In this document: positions 45,394-55,572 of the stretch, piece after piece
Position numbering within the stretch: position 1 is the stretch's first letter
How the letters are laid out: every line of letters starts with the position of its first letter
Program-made: the position numbers and the translations under genes
Assembly (NCBI RefSeq): GCF_025398255.1
Contig: NZ_JAODNW010000002.1
Coordinates: forward strand, 248,001 to 312,000
DNA length: 64,000 bases
Reading direction: 5' to 3'
DNA from: Chelativorans intermedius
Lineage (GTDB): Bacteria > Pseudomonadota > Alphaproteobacteria > Rhizobiales > Rhizobiaceae
Notes under the pieces: model-generated
The model's input: the letters and a program-made list of their open reading frames with translations, nothing else
Database searches by the model: none
What the model was told of the DNA's origin: nothing

Positions 45394-45645
45394 GTCGTGA
45401 TCCTCCCCGGCCGTCCTCCGACGGCCGCCTTGCAGGAATTAGCGCCCGAGCAGGCGCCCGCGTCCTGCGTGAACCCGCATCATTTGCAGGAAATCCCGCA
45501 AACGGCTTGCCTCAATGATCCTATACACGATCGGTGTTCTATTTCATCCTGCGCGGACTGAGGGAGGAGACTTCAGCACGCCAGGATCGTTCGTCTCTCG
45601 CCGCCGGGACGCGGCGGACGAGCGGTCATCCAAAGGGAGAGAGAC
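45394..45645. promoter_or_regulatory. Divergent promoter region of kinase and sugar transporter
   Basis: A 252-bp gap between divergent genes. The sequence around 45505-45545 (containing CCTATACACGATCGG) is AT-richer and is a plausible promoter/operator region; no firm -35/-10 or dyad assigned. Confidence 0.3.
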
Positions 45646-46662
45646 ATGAACATTCGCGAGATTCTGCTGGCATCGGCCGCCGCCCTGTGTGTCGGCCTGC
45701 CCGTTTCGGCAAGCGCCGACACCTCGGACAAGACCATCGCGCTGTCCAACAACTATGCCGGCAATTCCTGGCGCCAGGCCATGCTGACAAGCTGGAACAA
45801 GGTGACGGGCCAGGCCGTCGCCGACGGTGTGGTGGCTGCGGCCGACGCCTTCACCACGGCGGAAAACCAGGTGACCGAGCAGGCTGCCCAGATCCAGAAC
45901 ATGATCCTGCAGGGCTACGACGCCATCGTGCTGAACGCTGCCTCGCCCGAGGGGCTGAACGGTGCCGTCAAGGAAGCCTGCGACGCCGGAATCGTCGTCG
46001 TTTCCTTCGACGGTATCGTCACGGAACCCTGTGCCTGGCGCATCGCCGTCGACTTCCACGAGATGGGCCGCAGCCAGATCGAATATCTGGCCGGCCGCCT
46101 GCCCGATGGCGGCAATCTGCTGGAAATCCGTGGCCTTGCCGGGGTCTTCGTCGATGACGAGATCTCCGGCGGCATCCATGCCGGCGTCGAGGAACATCCG
46201 CAGTTCGAGATCGTCGGCTCCGTCCACGGCGACTGGGCGCAGGACGTGGCGCAGAAGGCGGTGGCAGGCATTCTGCCGAGCCTGCCGAAGATCGACGCCG
46301 TGGTCACCCAGGGCGGGGACGGATACGGCGCGGCACAGGCCTTTGCTGCAACGGACCGGGAGATGCCCATCATCATCATGGGCAACCGCCACGACGAACT
46401 GACCTGGTGGAAGGAGCAGAAGGACGCCAACGGCTACGAGACCATGTCGGTTTCCATCGCGCCCGGCGTGTCCACGCTCGCCTTCTGGGTGGCGCAGCAG
46501 ATTCTGGACGGCAAGGAGGTGCCGAAGGATCTCACCGTTCCCTTCCTGCGCATCGACCAGGACAATCTGGAGGAGGGCCTTGCAAACACCGAGCCTGGCG
46601 GCGTCGCGAACATCGAATATTCGCAGGAAGACGCGCTGGAGGTGATCCAGGCGGCGATGTAG
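45646..46662 (+). CDS. Ribose-type ABC transporter substrate-binding protein
   Basis: A periplasmic sugar-binding protein of the RbsB/LacI-like family, 338 residues, signal peptide 1-24 (LLASAAALCVGLPVSASA). Typical elements are IALSNNYAGNSWRQAML, AADAFTTAENQVTEQAAQIQNMI, YDAIVLNAASPEGLNGAVKEA, VVVSFDGIV, and the hinge-region GDGYGAAQAF. ATG 45646 follows GGGAGAGAG. A GGCGCG/CGCGCC stem in the 63-bp gap before the ATPase gene may moderate downstream expression. Substrate: a sugar or sugar derivative, possibly a lactone-forming sugar given the SMP-30 gene at the end of the operon. Confidence 0.88.
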   Translation: MNIREILLASAAALCVGLPVSASADTSDKTIALSNNYAGNSWRQAMLTSWNKVTGQAVADGVVAAADAFTTAENQVTEQAAQIQNMILQGYDAIVLNAASPEGLNGAVKEACDAGIVVVSFDGIVTEPCAWRIAVDFHEMGRSQIEYLAGRLPDGGNLLEIRGLAGVFVDDEISGGIHAGVEEHPQFEIVGSVHGDWAQDVAQKAVAGILPSLPKIDAVVTQGGDGYGAAQAFAATDREMPIIIMGNRHDELTWWKEQKDANGYETMSVSIAPGVSTLAFWVAQQILDGKEVPKDLTVPFLRIDQDNLEEGLANTEPGGVANIEYSQEDALEVIQAAM

Positions 46663-46725
46663 GCTGGCATATCCCGGCGCGGCGCCTCGCGCGTCGCGCC
46701 CGTTCCCTCCGGTTTACGAAAGCCC

Positions 46726-48186
46726 ATGACACACAAGACCGCGCCCGCGCACCCCATCATCGAGGTCGAGGACGCCAGGATCAGCTTTGGCGCGGTCAGA
46801 GCGCTCGATGGTGTGAGCCTTGCCATCATGCCGGGCGAATGCGTCGGGCTGGTCGGCCACAATGGCGCCGGCAAGTCGACCATCGTCAATGTCATCAATG
46901 GCGGCCTGACGCCCGATACGGGCCGCGTGGCGAGCAATGGCGGGGCGCTTGAGCGGTATGGCATCAACGTCGCGCGCGCCCATGGCGTGCGCTGCGTCTT
47001 CCAGGAACTGTCCCTGTGCCCCAATCTCACCGTGGCCGAGAATGTCCGCATCATGCACCGCAATCTCGGCGGTGCGGGCTGGCGGGGCAGGGCGCGCCGC
47101 ATCATCGGCGAAAGCCTCGATCGGATCTTTCCGGACCATGGCATCGACGGCGACGAGACGGTGGGGACGCTGTCGATCGCCGAGCGCCAGATGGTGGAGA
47201 TCGCCATGGCGTTCTCCGATGCCGGCACGCCGCCGCGTCTGGTCATCCTCGATGAACCCACATCCTCCCTCGATGCCAGCCTGGCCAGACAGATGCTCAC
47301 CCATGTGCGCCGCTTCGTGGAAGCAGGCGGTGCCGTCATCTTCATCTCGCACATCCTGCACGAGATTCTCGCCACCGCCGATCGCATCATCGTCATGAAG
47401 GACGGCCGCATCGTCGCCGAGCGCCCGGCCGGCGGCTTCGATGCCAACAGCCTCTTCGAGGCGATGGGCAGCGTCGCCAAGGGTGCCGCCGCGCGCCGCC
47501 AGAACCGCGATCTGGCGGCCGCCCCCATCGTCCTTCGCCAGACCGGCAGCGGTCTCCCCTTCACCGCGCGGGAAGGCGAGATCGTCGGCCTTGCCGGGCT
47601 GAGCGGCCACGGCCAGACGGAAATGCTGTTGAAGCTTCATGCGCTGAGAAGCGGCAACTGGCGGCCGCGCCGCGATCCGGCCGTTGCCTTCGTGGCCGGC
47701 GACCGGCGGCTTAACGGCATTTTCGAACTGTGGAGCATCCTGAAGAACCTGTCCGTCGCTTCCCTCGGGGACCTGACACGCCATGGCCTGGTGGACGAGA
47801 AGGCCGAGGAAGCCAGGGCCGAGAGCTGGAAGGCGCGCATCGAGATCCGCACCCAGTCCATGGCAAATCCCGTCCTGTCGTTGTCTGGTGGCAACCAGCA
47901 GAAGGTGCTGTTCGCGCGTGCGCTGTCCACCCGTGCACCCGTGGTGCTGATGGACGATCCCATGCGCGGCGTCGATGTGGGCACCAAGCAGGAGGTCTAC
48001 CGCATCATCCGCTCGGAAGCGGAGGCCGGGCGCACCTTCGTGTGGTACTCCACGGAGATGGAGGAGGTGTGTCTGTGCGACCGGGTCTATGTCTTCCGTG
48101 AGGGCGCCATCGTCGCCGAACTCGATGGCGACGAGGTCAGCGAAAAGAACATCCTCGCCGCCTCCTTCCAGGGAGCGGCCGCATGA
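46726..48186 (+). CDS. Ribose-type ABC transporter ATPase (RbsA family)
   Basis: A 486-residue tandem ATPase. The first unit has Walker A GHNGAGKST (about 45-53), the family-specific signature LSIAERQMVEIA and Walker B LVILDEPTSSLD. The second unit lacks Walker A (GLSGHGQTE), as normal in RbsA, but keeps the signature LSGGNQQKV; its Walker B reads VVLMDDPMRGVD, with Asp in place of the catalytic Glu. Overlaps the first permease gene (ATGA type, 48183-48186). Confidence 0.9.
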   Translation: MTHKTAPAHPIIEVEDARISFGAVRALDGVSLAIMPGECVGLVGHNGAGKSTIVNVINGGLTPDTGRVASNGGALERYGINVARAHGVRCVFQELSLCPNLTVAENVRIMHRNLGGAGWRGRARRIIGESLDRIFPDHGIDGDETVGTLSIAERQMVEIAMAFSDAGTPPRLVILDEPTSSLDASLARQMLTHVRRFVEAGGAVIFISHILHEILATADRIIVMKDGRIVAERPAGGFDANSLFEAMGSVAKGAAARRQNRDLAAAPIVLRQTGSGLPFTAREGEIVGLAGLSGHGQTEMLLKLHALRSGNWRPRRDPAVAFVAGDRRLNGIFELWSILKNLSVASLGDLTRHGLVDEKAEEARAESWKARIEIRTQSMANPVLSLSGGNQQKVLFARALSTRAPVVLMDDPMRGVDVGTKQEVYRIIRSEAEAGRTFVWYSTEMEEVCLCDRVYVFREGAIVAELDGDEVSEKNILAASFQGAAA

Positions 48187-49130
48187 ACCTGCGCCTGCCC
48201 TCCGAGACCGTTCGCCTGCTCATCCCCGCCCTCTCGCTGACCGCCCTGCTGGCTGCCGTCTTCTGGCTGCAGCCGCGGGCCATGAGCTATATCGGCCTCA
48301 ATCTCCTGTTCAATCTGGCGGTTCCCATCGCGCTTGCCACCATCGCCCAGATGCTCATCATGGCGGTGAACAATCTCGATCTGTCGATGGGCGCCTTCGT
48401 CAGCTTCGTGGCCTGCGTCGCGGCCACCTTCCTGCACGATACGCCGCTGCTCGGCTGGTTGATCCTGCTCGCCGCCATCGCCGCCTATGCCGCGCTCGGC
48501 GTCATCATCCACCTGCGTGATCTGCCCTCCATCGTCGTCACGCTCGGCATGAGCTTCGTGTGGACGGGACTTGCCGTGCTGCTCCTGCCTGCACCCGGCG
48601 GCCAGGCGCCTGAATGGGCGCGCTGGCTGATGACGGCCAAGCCGCCGCTCGTGCCCATGGCCATCGTCGCCAGCATTCTGATCGCGCTGGTCGGCCACCT
48701 CATCGTCATGCGCTCCTCTTTCGGTGTCCTGGTGCGTGGGGTGGGCGGCAACGAGCGCTCTGTGGAGCGCGCCGGCTGGTCCGTGCTGGCGGCCAGAGCC
48801 GGCGCCTACGGGCTTGCCGGCGCCTTTGCCGTGGCCGCCGGCATCGCGCTGGTCGGGCTCACCACCTCGGCAGACGCCAACATCGCGCTGCGCTATACAT
48901 TGCTTTCCATCGCCGGTGTCATTCTGGGCGGCGGAGAGTTCGTCGGCGGGCGCGTCTCGCCCATCGGTGCCGTCATCGGCGCGCTGACCCTGACGCTCGC
49001 CGGGTCCTTCCTTTCCTTTCTGCGCATTTCTCCCGACTGGCAGATCGGCGCGCAGGGCGCCATTCTCGTGATCGTTCTGGCGCTGCGGCTCCTGCTCAAC
49101 CGCCTTGAAAACCGGGAGAGACGGCGATGA
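48183..49130 (+). CDS. Ribose-type ABC transporter permease 1
   Basis: An RbsC-like inner-membrane permease, 315 residues, about eight to nine hydrophobic segments. MAVNNLDLSMGAFVSFVACVA (about residues 60-80) corresponds to the RbsC 'DLSVG' region, and FGVLVRGVGGNERSVERAGW to the coupling loop with its RVGG/GGNE motif. Overlaps both neighbours by 4 bp. Forms the membrane channel with permease 2. Confidence 0.88.
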   Translation: MNLRLPSETVRLLIPALSLTALLAAVFWLQPRAMSYIGLNLLFNLAVPIALATIAQMLIMAVNNLDLSMGAFVSFVACVAATFLHDTPLLGWLILLAAIAAYAALGVIIHLRDLPSIVVTLGMSFVWTGLAVLLLPAPGGQAPEWARWLMTAKPPLVPMAIVASILIALVGHLIVMRSSFGVLVRGVGGNERSVERAGWSVLAARAGAYGLAGAFAVAAGIALVGLTTSADANIALRYTLLSIAGVILGGGEFVGGRVSPIGAVIGALTLTLAGSFLSFLRISPDWQIGAQGAILVIVLALRLLLNRLENRERRR

Positions 49131-50077
49131 AGGCCGTGCACCTACTTGCCGCAAAACCATGGATCTGGTCATGGCTGGCCGCCGCCGTCGTCTGGACGGC
49201 AACGGTGGCCGTCACCGGTGGAGCAGGGGCCTTCGGCCTCACCCAGGCCGCACTGACCTTTGCCGCCTTCTCGGTCATCGTCGGTACCGGCCAGATGTTC
49301 GTCATCACCCTGGGGCCGGGCAATATCGACCTGTCGGTGCCGGCAACCATGACGCTTGCCGGCACCGTGGCGCTCAAGCTGATGAATGTCGACAATGGCA
49401 TGATCGCGCCGGGCCTGGTCGTCGCGCTTGCCATCGGCATCGCCGTCGGCGTGGGCAATTACGGCCTCATCAAGCTGCTGCGCATCCCGCCCATCATTGC
49501 CACCCTGGCCATGAGCTTCATCGTGCAGTCGGCGGCCATCTGGACCAACCGCGGCCTGCGGATCAAGCCGCCGAGCCTGCTTGCCGAGTTCACCACATCG
49601 AGCACCTTCGCCATCCCCAACATGGCCATCGTGGCGCTGCTCGTGGCTGTCATCGCGTGGGTGCTGCTTGAGAAATCCCTCTATGGCCGGTGGATCCTGG
49701 CCATCGGCCAGAGCATGGCAGCCGCCCGCATGGCCGGCATCCCGGTCGATGGCACGCGTTTCGCCACCTATGTGCTGTGCGCGGTTCTCGCCGCGCTGTG
49801 CGGCTATCTGCTCGCCTGCTTCTCGGGTGGCGCGGCGCTCAATATGGGCGCGGAGTATCTCCTGATGTCGATCGCCGTGGTGGTTATCGGCGGCACCTCC
49901 GTGGCCGGCGGCGATTCCAACGTGCCGGGCATCTGGGGCGCCTCGCTTTTCCTTTTCCTGGTCGTCTCCATGCTCAACACATACGGGCTTGGTGCTGGTT
50001 TCCGCCTCATCATGACCGGGCTCATCATCATCGGCGTGATCGTGGTGGCCAGCGGCCGCCGCGCCCGCCAACCCTGA
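49127..50077 (+). CDS. Ribose-type ABC transporter permease 2
   Basis: The second RbsC-like permease, 316 residues. The segment MFVITLGPGNIDLSVPATMTLAG matches the RbsC DLSVG region, and LYGRWILAIGQSMAAARMAGIPV is the coupling loop. GGTSVAGGDSNVPGIWGA is typical near the C terminus. It overlaps permease 1 (49127-49130) and is 14 bp before the lactonase gene. Confidence 0.88.
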   Translation: MKAVHLLAAKPWIWSWLAAAVVWTATVAVTGGAGAFGLTQAALTFAAFSVIVGTGQMFVITLGPGNIDLSVPATMTLAGTVALKLMNVDNGMIAPGLVVALAIGIAVGVGNYGLIKLLRIPPIIATLAMSFIVQSAAIWTNRGLRIKPPSLLAEFTTSSTFAIPNMAIVALLVAVIAWVLLEKSLYGRWILAIGQSMAAARMAGIPVDGTRFATYVLCAVLAALCGYLLACFSGGAALNMGAEYLLMSIAVVVIGGTSVAGGDSNVPGIWGASLFLFLVVSMLNTYGLGAGFRLIMTGLIIIGVIVVASGRRARQP

Positions 50078-50091
50078 CAACAGAGCACCTC

Positions 50092-51006
50092 ATGACGAAC
50101 GATCCCCTCTACGAAGTCCATGACCCCCGCTTCCGCATGCTCATCGTGCCCAATGCGCGCCTGGAGGAGCTTTATTCGGGCTGCCGCTGGGCCGAAGGTC
50201 CGGTGTGGTTCGACGATGCCTGCCAGCTTGTCTTCAGCGACATCCCCAACCAGCGCATGCTGCGCTGGGTACCGGATGGCGGCGTCAGCATCTTTCGCCA
50301 GCCTTCGAACTTCGCCAACGGCAACACGCGCGACCGCCAGGGCCGGCTGGTGACCTGCGAGCACGGCACGCGCCGCCTCACCCGCACGGAGATTGACGGC
50401 ACCATCACCGTGCTGGCAGAAGCCCATGCGGGCAAACGGCTCAACTCTCCCAACGACGTTGTGGTGCACTCCGACGGCTCGGTGTGGTTCACCGACCCCA
50501 CCTATGGCATTCTCTCCGACTATGAAGGCTACAAGGCCGAGCCGGAGCAGGAGACGCGCAATGTCTATCGCCTGGAGCCCGAAAGCGGCGCCCTTGCCGC
50601 CGTGGTGAGCGACTTCCGCCAGCCCAACGGCCTAGCCTTCTCGCCCGACGAGAAGACGCTCTATGTCGCCGATTCCGCAGCCAGCCACGACGAGAGCGCA
50701 CCGCGCCATATCCGCGCCTTCGATGTCCTGCCGGGCGGTCGGCTCGAAAACGGCCGCGTCTTCGCCCTCATCGACAACGGCATTCCCGACGGCCTGCGCG
50801 TCGATCGGCAGGGCAATGTCTGGTCGAGCGCGGGTGACGGCATCCACTGCTTTGCCCCCGACGGGCAACTTCTGGGCAAGATCCTAATCCCCCAGACGGT
50901 GGCCAACCTGACCTTCGGCGGTCCGCGGCACAACCGCCTGTTCATCACCGCCACCACCGCGCTCTATTCCCTCTACGTCGCCGTTGCCGGCGCCCAGTGG
51001 CCGTGA
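50092..51006 (+). CDS. SMP-30/gluconolactonase family lactonase
   Basis: A six-bladed beta-propeller lactonase of 304 residues that hydrolyses sugar lactones. Metal-site residues are visible in CRWAEGPVW (Glu), LNSPNDVVVHSDG (Asn/Asp) and GIPDGLRVDRQG (Asp). ATG 50092 lies 14 bp after the permease stop; the longer frame is inside the permease gene. No signal peptide, so cytosolic. Its place at the end of the transporter operon suggests the imported sugar is oxidised to a lactone, but no dehydrogenase is present in this operon. Confidence 0.87.
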   Translation: MTNDPLYEVHDPRFRMLIVPNARLEELYSGCRWAEGPVWFDDACQLVFSDIPNQRMLRWVPDGGVSIFRQPSNFANGNTRDRQGRLVTCEHGTRRLTRTEIDGTITVLAEAHAGKRLNSPNDVVVHSDGSVWFTDPTYGILSDYEGYKAEPEQETRNVYRLEPESGALAAVVSDFRQPNGLAFSPDEKTLYVADSAASHDESAPRHIRAFDVLPGGRLENGRVFALIDNGIPDGLRVDRQGNVWSSAGDGIHCFAPDGQLLGKILIPQTVANLTFGGPRHNRLFITATTALYSLYVAVAGAQWP

Positions 51007-51156
51007 GGGCTTGAGGGCCCGGCGCGCTCCGCTCCGGTGCCCCTGTCCCGCCCGGGCCTTCTGGAAGAACGGGAGACCGGCCGCGCGCGCTTTCCCGCAA
51101 GCGCCGCGGCCGCCTGCGTTCTGCCGCCTTGCAGGGGCCGTTTCGGGCGCCTGATA

Positions 51157-51173
51157 TTTTAGGCTTGAAATAT
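51157..51173 (+). promoter_or_regulatory. Candidate MarR operator, monooxygenase promoter
   Basis: TTTTAGGCTTGAAATAT lies 55 bp before the monooxygenase gene within a larger dyad (GATATTT-N8-AAATATATC). Fourteen of 17 positions match TTTTATACTTGAAGTAT before the CoA-ligase gene at 61280-61296. A shared site in front of the two promoters of one pathway, with a marR gene inside the cluster, makes this the probable repressor site. Confidence 0.6.
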
Positions 51174-51228
51174 ATCGCTATCGGTGCGATCCTGTTTCCA
51201 GGTGGAAGTCGAGAGCGAGGAAGATGGG

Positions 51229-53517
51229 ATGAGGGTTGCGGTTCTTGGCGGTGGTCCGGCTGGCCTTTACTCGGCGATCTCGATGAAGCTCAGGGATCCC
51301 GGTCATGAGGTGGCCGTCTATGAGCGCAACCGGCCGGACGACACCTTCGGCTGGGGGGTGGTTCTGTCCGACGAGACACTGGCCAATCTGCAGGCCAACG
51401 ATCCCGTCAGTGCTGCGGCGATCCGCGAGAATTTCGCCTATTGGGACGACATCGCCGTCTTCTATCGCGGCACCCGGACCGTTTCCACCGGGCACGGCTT
51501 TTGCGGCATCGGACGCAAGAAGCTGCTTCTTATCCTTCAGGAGCGGGCGCGCGCGCTTGGCGTCGATCTGCATTTCCAGACCGAGATCGACGATCCACGG
51601 CCCTTCATGAAAAGCCATGACGTCGTCATCGCCGCCGACGGCCTCAACTCCAGGTCCCGCACGGCCTTTGCCGATGTCTTCGAGCCTGACATCGACATCC
51701 GCAAGTGCAAGTTCGTCTGGCTCGGCACGCATCAGAAATTCGACGATGCCTTCACCTTCATATTCGAGGAGACCGAGCACGGCTGGGTATGGGCCCATGC
51801 CTATCAGTTCGACCGCGACACGGCGACCTTCATCGTCGAGTGCTCGCAGCAGACCTGGGAGAAGTTCGGCTTCGGCGCGATGTCGAAGGAGGAATCCATC
51901 GCCACCTGCGAGCGGATCTTCGCCGCGCATCTGGGTGGCCACAAGCTCATGTCCAACGCCAACCACATCCGCGGGTCGGCCTGGATCAACTTCCCCCGCG
52001 TGCTGTGCGCGCGCTGGTCGCATCAGAACCTGGCTCTGATGGGCGATGCGGCGGCGAGCGCCCATTTCTCCATCGGTTCGGGCACCAAGCTTGCGCTTGA
52101 AAGCGCCGTGGCGCTGGCCGACTACATCCACAGCGAGCCGACGCTGCAGGCCGCGTTCCAGAAATATGAGGAGGCGCGGCGCACCGAGGTGTTGAGGCTG
52201 CAGTCGGCGGCGCGCAACTCGCTCGAATGGTTCGAGGATGTCGAGCGCTACCTGCATCTCGACCCGGTTCAGTTCAACTATTCGCTGCTCACCCGCTCGC
52301 AGCGCATCAGCCATGAGAATCTGCGCCTGCGCGATCCGCAATGGCTGGCCGGCGCGGAGGCCTGGTTCCAGCGCCGGGCCGGCGGCACCGACGGCGCTCG
52401 CGCGCCCATGTTCGCGCCCTTCAGGCTGCGCGATATGAAGCTCGTCAACCGTATCGTGGTCTCGCCCATGGCCCAGTACAAGGCAGTGGACGGCTGCCCG
52501 ACCGACTGGCATTTCGTGCATTATGCGGAGCGCGCCAAGGGCGGGGCGGGGCTCGTCTTCATCGAAATGACCTGCGTGACGCCGCAAGGGCGCATCACGC
52601 CGGGCTGCCCGGGCCTCTATGCGCCCGAGCACGAGGCCGCCTGGAAACGCATCGTCGATTTCGTGCACCGCGAGACGGAGGCGAAGATCTGCGCCCAGAT
52701 CGGCCATGCCGGCGCCAAGGGCTCGACCCAGGTTCCCTGGGAGGATGCGGAGGCGCCGCTCGTCTCCGGCAACTGGCCGCTGATTGCGCCCTCCGCGGTG
52801 GCCTGGAGCGATGCCCACCCCGTTCCCAGGGAAATGACACGCAAGGACATGGACGCGGTGCGCGATGCCTTCGTCGCCGCCGCCGAGATGGCGGACCGCG
52901 CCGGCTTCGACATGCTCGAACTCCACATGGCCCATGGCTATCTGCTGTCGGCCTTCATCACGCCACTCACCAACCGGCGCACCGACGAATATGGCGGCAG
53001 TCTCGAAAACCGCATGCGCTTCCCCCTGGAGGTCTTCCACGCCGTGCGCGCGGTCTGGCCGCAGGAAAAGCCGATCTCGGTGCGCATTTCCGCCAATGAC
53101 TGGGTGGGCGAAGAGGGGATCGGCCCGCAGGACGCGGTGGAGATCGCCCGCCTGCTGCAGGCGGCGGGCGTGGACATCTGCGACGTCTCCGCTGGGCAGA
53201 CCTCGCTGCGCGCCAAGCCGGTATACGGCCGCATGTTCCAGACCCCTTTCTCCGACCGCATCCGCAACGAGACAGGCATGGCCACCATGGCGGTCGGCAA
53301 CATCTACGAACCCGACCATGTGAACTCCATCCTGATGGCCGGCCGCGCCGACCTCGTCTGTCTCGCCCGGCCGCATCTGGCCGATCCCTACTGGACGCTG
53401 CATGCCGCGGTGGAGCTGGGGGACCGCCAGGTGAAATGGCCCGATCCCTATCTGCGCGGCCGCGAACAGGCCTACCGCCTCGCCGAACGGCGGGACGCCA
53501 TGCTGGGGAAGGTGTGA
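51229..53517 (+). CDS. 2-Aminobenzoyl-CoA monooxygenase/reductase-type fusion
   Basis: A 762-residue two-domain enzyme. Residues 1-390 are an FAD monooxygenase of the PHBH class ([18 protein letters not shown] at the N terminus; the second FAD motif [19 protein letters not shown]). Residues 400-762 are an Old Yellow Enzyme-like FMN reductase ([51 protein letters not shown]). This layout is that of 2-aminobenzoyl-CoA monooxygenase/reductase of Azoarcus and of salicylyl-CoA 5-hydroxylases. The CoA-ligase gene at the other end of the cluster favours anthraniloyl-CoA. ATG 51229 begins the Rossmann strand. Its stop overlaps the next start (TGATG). Confidence 0.87.
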   Translation: MRVAVLGGGPAGLYSAISMKLRDPGHEVAVYERNRPDDTFGWGVVLSDETLANLQANDPVSAAAIRENFAYWDDIAVFYRGTRTVSTGHGFCGIGRKKLLLILQERARALGVDLHFQTEIDDPRPFMKSHDVVIAADGLNSRSRTAFADVFEPDIDIRKCKFVWLGTHQKFDDAFTFIFEETEHGWVWAHAYQFDRDTATFIVECSQQTWEKFGFGAMSKEESIATCERIFAAHLGGHKLMSNANHIRGSAWINFPRVLCARWSHQNLALMGDAAASAHFSIGSGTKLALESAVALADYIHSEPTLQAAFQKYEEARRTEVLRLQSAARNSLEWFEDVERYLHLDPVQFNYSLLTRSQRISHENLRLRDPQWLAGAEAWFQRRAGGTDGARAPMFAPFRLRDMKLVNRIVVSPMAQYKAVDGCPTDWHFVHYAERAKGGAGLVFIEMTCVTPQGRITPGCPGLYAPEHEAAWKRIVDFVHRETEAKICAQIGHAGAKGSTQVPWEDAEAPLVSGNWPLIAPSAVAWSDAHPVPREMTRKDMDAVRDAFVAAAEMADRAGFDMLELHMAHGYLLSAFITPLTNRRTDEYGGSLENRMRFPLEVFHAVRAVWPQEKPISVRISANDWVGEEGIGPQDAVEIARLLQAAGVDICDVSAGQTSLRAKPVYGRMFQTPFSDRIRNETGMATMAVGNIYEPDHVNSILMAGRADLVCLARPHLADPYWTLHAAVELGDRQVKWPDPYLRGREQAYRLAERRDAMLGKV

Positions 53518-54278
53518 TGACCGCCATCGTGGGAACCCATGCGCTGGTCACGGGCGGCGGCTCGGGTGTTGGCCGGGCAATCGCGCTGGCGCTTGCCGAG
53601 GCGGGGGCGGCCGTCACCATCTGCGGGCGGCGCATGGAGCCGCTCAAGGCCGTTGCCGCACGCCATCCCAACATCGAGGCCATGGCCGCCGACATCACCG
53701 ACGAGGCTTCGATGGAGCACCTCTACCGCCAGTCCGAGGCGGCCCGCGGCGCCATCGACATCGTGGTCGCCAATGCCGGTGTCGCCTCCAGCGCGCCCGC
53801 CGCAAGGACGGCGCTTGCCGACTGGAAACGGATGCTCGACATCAATCTCACCGGCGCCTTTCTCACGGTGCGCCCGGCCCTTGCCGGCATGGCGGCGCGC
53901 AGGGCCGGGCGCATCGTCTTCGTGGCATCCGCCGCCGGTCTCAAGGGCTATGCCTATGTGGCGCCCTATGTGGCATCCAAGCACGGGGTCATCGGCCTGA
54001 TGCGGGCGCTTGCCATCGAATATGCCGCAAGCGGGATCACCGTAAACGCGGTCTGCCCCGGCTATGTGGAGACCGATATGCTGGATCAATCGGTCGCCCG
54101 CATCGTCGAGAAGACGGGACGCTCGCAGGAAGAGGCGCGCGCCAGCCTGAAGGCCGCCAATCCGCAGGGACGCTTCATCCAGCCAGAAGAGGTGGCATCC
54201 GCCGTGCTGTGGCTCCTGAGCCCGGGCGCCGGCTCCGTCACCGGCCAGGCCATTTCGATTTCGGGAGGCGAGACATGA
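53517..54278 (+). CDS. SDR-family dehydrogenase
   Basis: A short-chain dehydrogenase of 253 residues. Cofactor motif TGGGSGVG (about 12-19), NAG near 86, catalytic Ser in VASAAG and the Tyr/Lys pair in YVASKHG. Likely a 3-hydroxyacyl-CoA or ring-keto reductase step on the dearomatised CoA intermediate. ATG 53517 overlaps the monooxygenase stop, and its own stop overlaps the MarR start, so it is tightly coupled to the pathway. Confidence 0.85.
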   Translation: MTAIVGTHALVTGGGSGVGRAIALALAEAGAAVTICGRRMEPLKAVAARHPNIEAMAADITDEASMEHLYRQSEAARGAIDIVVANAGVASSAPAARTALADWKRMLDINLTGAFLTVRPALAGMAARRAGRIVFVASAAGLKGYAYVAPYVASKHGVIGLMRALAIEYAASGITVNAVCPGYVETDMLDQSVARIVEKTGRSQEEARASLKAANPQGRFIQPEEVASAVLWLLSPGAGSVTGQAISISGGET

Positions 54279-54757
54279 TGAATGCACCTCTGTCGGCAGT
54301 CGGTCAGAAGCCGGAGCGCGGCGACAAGCAGCGCCTGCGCCTGTGGATCAGGCTGCTGCGCACAACGCGCATCGTCGAGGGCGAGCTGCGCGAACGCCTG
54401 AAGCGCGAGTTCGACACGACCCTGCCGCGCTTCGACGTGATGTCGGCGCTCTACCGCAGGCCCGAGGGCATGCTGATGAGCGATCTCTCGCGCTTCCTTC
54501 TGGTCTCAAACGGCAATGTGACGGGCATCGTCGACCGGCTGGTGAGCGACGGTTTCGTGATGCGCACCAAGAAGGAGGGCGACAAGCGCACATCCGTGGT
54601 GCGGCTCACGCCGGCCGGCGTCGCGCTGTTCGAGAAGATGGCAGCCGCCCACGAGCGCTGGATTACAGAGCTTCTGGGCAGCATCGAAACGGCCGAGGTG
54701 CACCGGCTTTCGGAAATGCTTCGCGCCTTTCGCAGCAATTGGGAGATCGATCATTGA
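54275..54757 (+). CDS. MarR-family regulator of the aminobenzoate cluster
   Basis: A 160-residue winged-helix regulator: [21 protein letters not shown], recognition helix [20 protein letters not shown], wing [17 protein letters not shown]. Located inside the operon between SDR and crotonase genes, with an ATGA overlap at 54275. MarR proteins of this type in benzoyl-/aminobenzoyl-CoA clusters are repressors that respond to the CoA thioester. Predicted sites: 51157-51173 and 61280-61296. Confidence 0.87.
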   Translation: MMNAPLSAVGQKPERGDKQRLRLWIRLLRTTRIVEGELRERLKREFDTTLPRFDVMSALYRRPEGMLMSDLSRFLLVSNGNVTGIVDRLVSDGFVMRTKKEGDKRTSVVRLTPAGVALFEKMAAAHERWITELLGSIETAEVHRLSEMLRAFRSNWEIDH

Positions 54758-54768
54758 CCCCCGTCAAG

Positions 54769-55572
54769 ATGGCAAACTTCGAGCCGGAGCATTTCCTGTG
54801 GCGCATGGAAGGCCGGGTGGCGGTGCTTCAGCTCAACAGGCCGCAGCGGAAGAACCCGCTCACCTTCGAGTCCTATGCGGAGCTGCGCGACACCTTCCGC
54901 AACCTCGCCTATGCCGATGACGTGGATGCGGTCGTGCTGCTGCCCAATGGCGGCAATTTCTGCTCGGGCGGCGATGTGCACGACATCATCGCCCCCCTGA
55001 CCGGCATGGGAATGAAGGAGCTTCTGGCCTTCACCCGCATGACCGGCGATCTCGTCAAGGCGATGCTCAACTGCGGCAGGCCCATCATCGCCGCCGTCGA
55101 AGGGGTGGCCGTGGGTGCCGGTGCCATCCTCGCCATGGCGGCGGACATTCGTCTTGCCACACCCGAGGCCAGAACGGCCTTTCTCTTCACCCGCGTGGGG
55201 CTTGCCGGTTGCGACATGGGCGCCTGTGCGATCCTGCCGCGCATCATCGGCCAGGGCCGGGCGGCGGAACTTCTCTATACGGGCCGCACCATGTCGGCCG
55301 AGGAGGGCGAGCGCTGGGGGTTCTACAACCGGCTGGTGCCCGGCGAAACGCTGGCGGCGGAGGCCCTGGAACTGGCCGGTCGCATCGTCTCCGGTCCCAC
55401 CTTCGCGCATGGCATCACAAAGACGCAGCTCAACCAGGAATGGGCGATGGGCCTCGACCAGGCGATCGAGGCCGAAGCGCAGGCGCAGGCGATCTGCATG
55501 CAGACGAGGGACTTCGAGCGCGCCTACCGCGCCTTCGTCGCCAAGGAAAAGCCGGTGTTCGAGGGCAATTGA
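54769..55572 (+). CDS. Enoyl-CoA hydratase family protein
   Basis: A crotonase-fold enzyme of 267 residues for a hydration/ring-opening step. Family segments: [20 protein letters not shown], the oxyanion-hole [13 protein letters not shown] and [23 protein letters not shown], and [12 protein letters not shown] near the C terminus, typical of crotonases in aromatic-CoA clusters. The start is uncertain: ATG 54769 fits the family, but TTG 54754 lies 7 bp after GGGAGA and overlaps the MarR stop (TTGA), which would add five residues. Its stop overlaps the next start at 55570-55574. Confidence 0.86.
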   Translation: MANFEPEHFLWRMEGRVAVLQLNRPQRKNPLTFESYAELRDTFRNLAYADDVDAVVLLPNGGNFCSGGDVHDIIAPLTGMGMKELLAFTRMTGDLVKAMLNCGRPIIAAVEGVAVGAGAILAMAADIRLATPEARTAFLFTRVGLAGCDMGACAILPRIIGQGRAAELLYTGRTMSAEEGERWGFYNRLVPGETLAAEALELAGRIVSGPTFAHGITKTQLNQEWAMGLDQAIEAEAQAQAICMQTRDFERAYRAFVAKEKPVFEGN

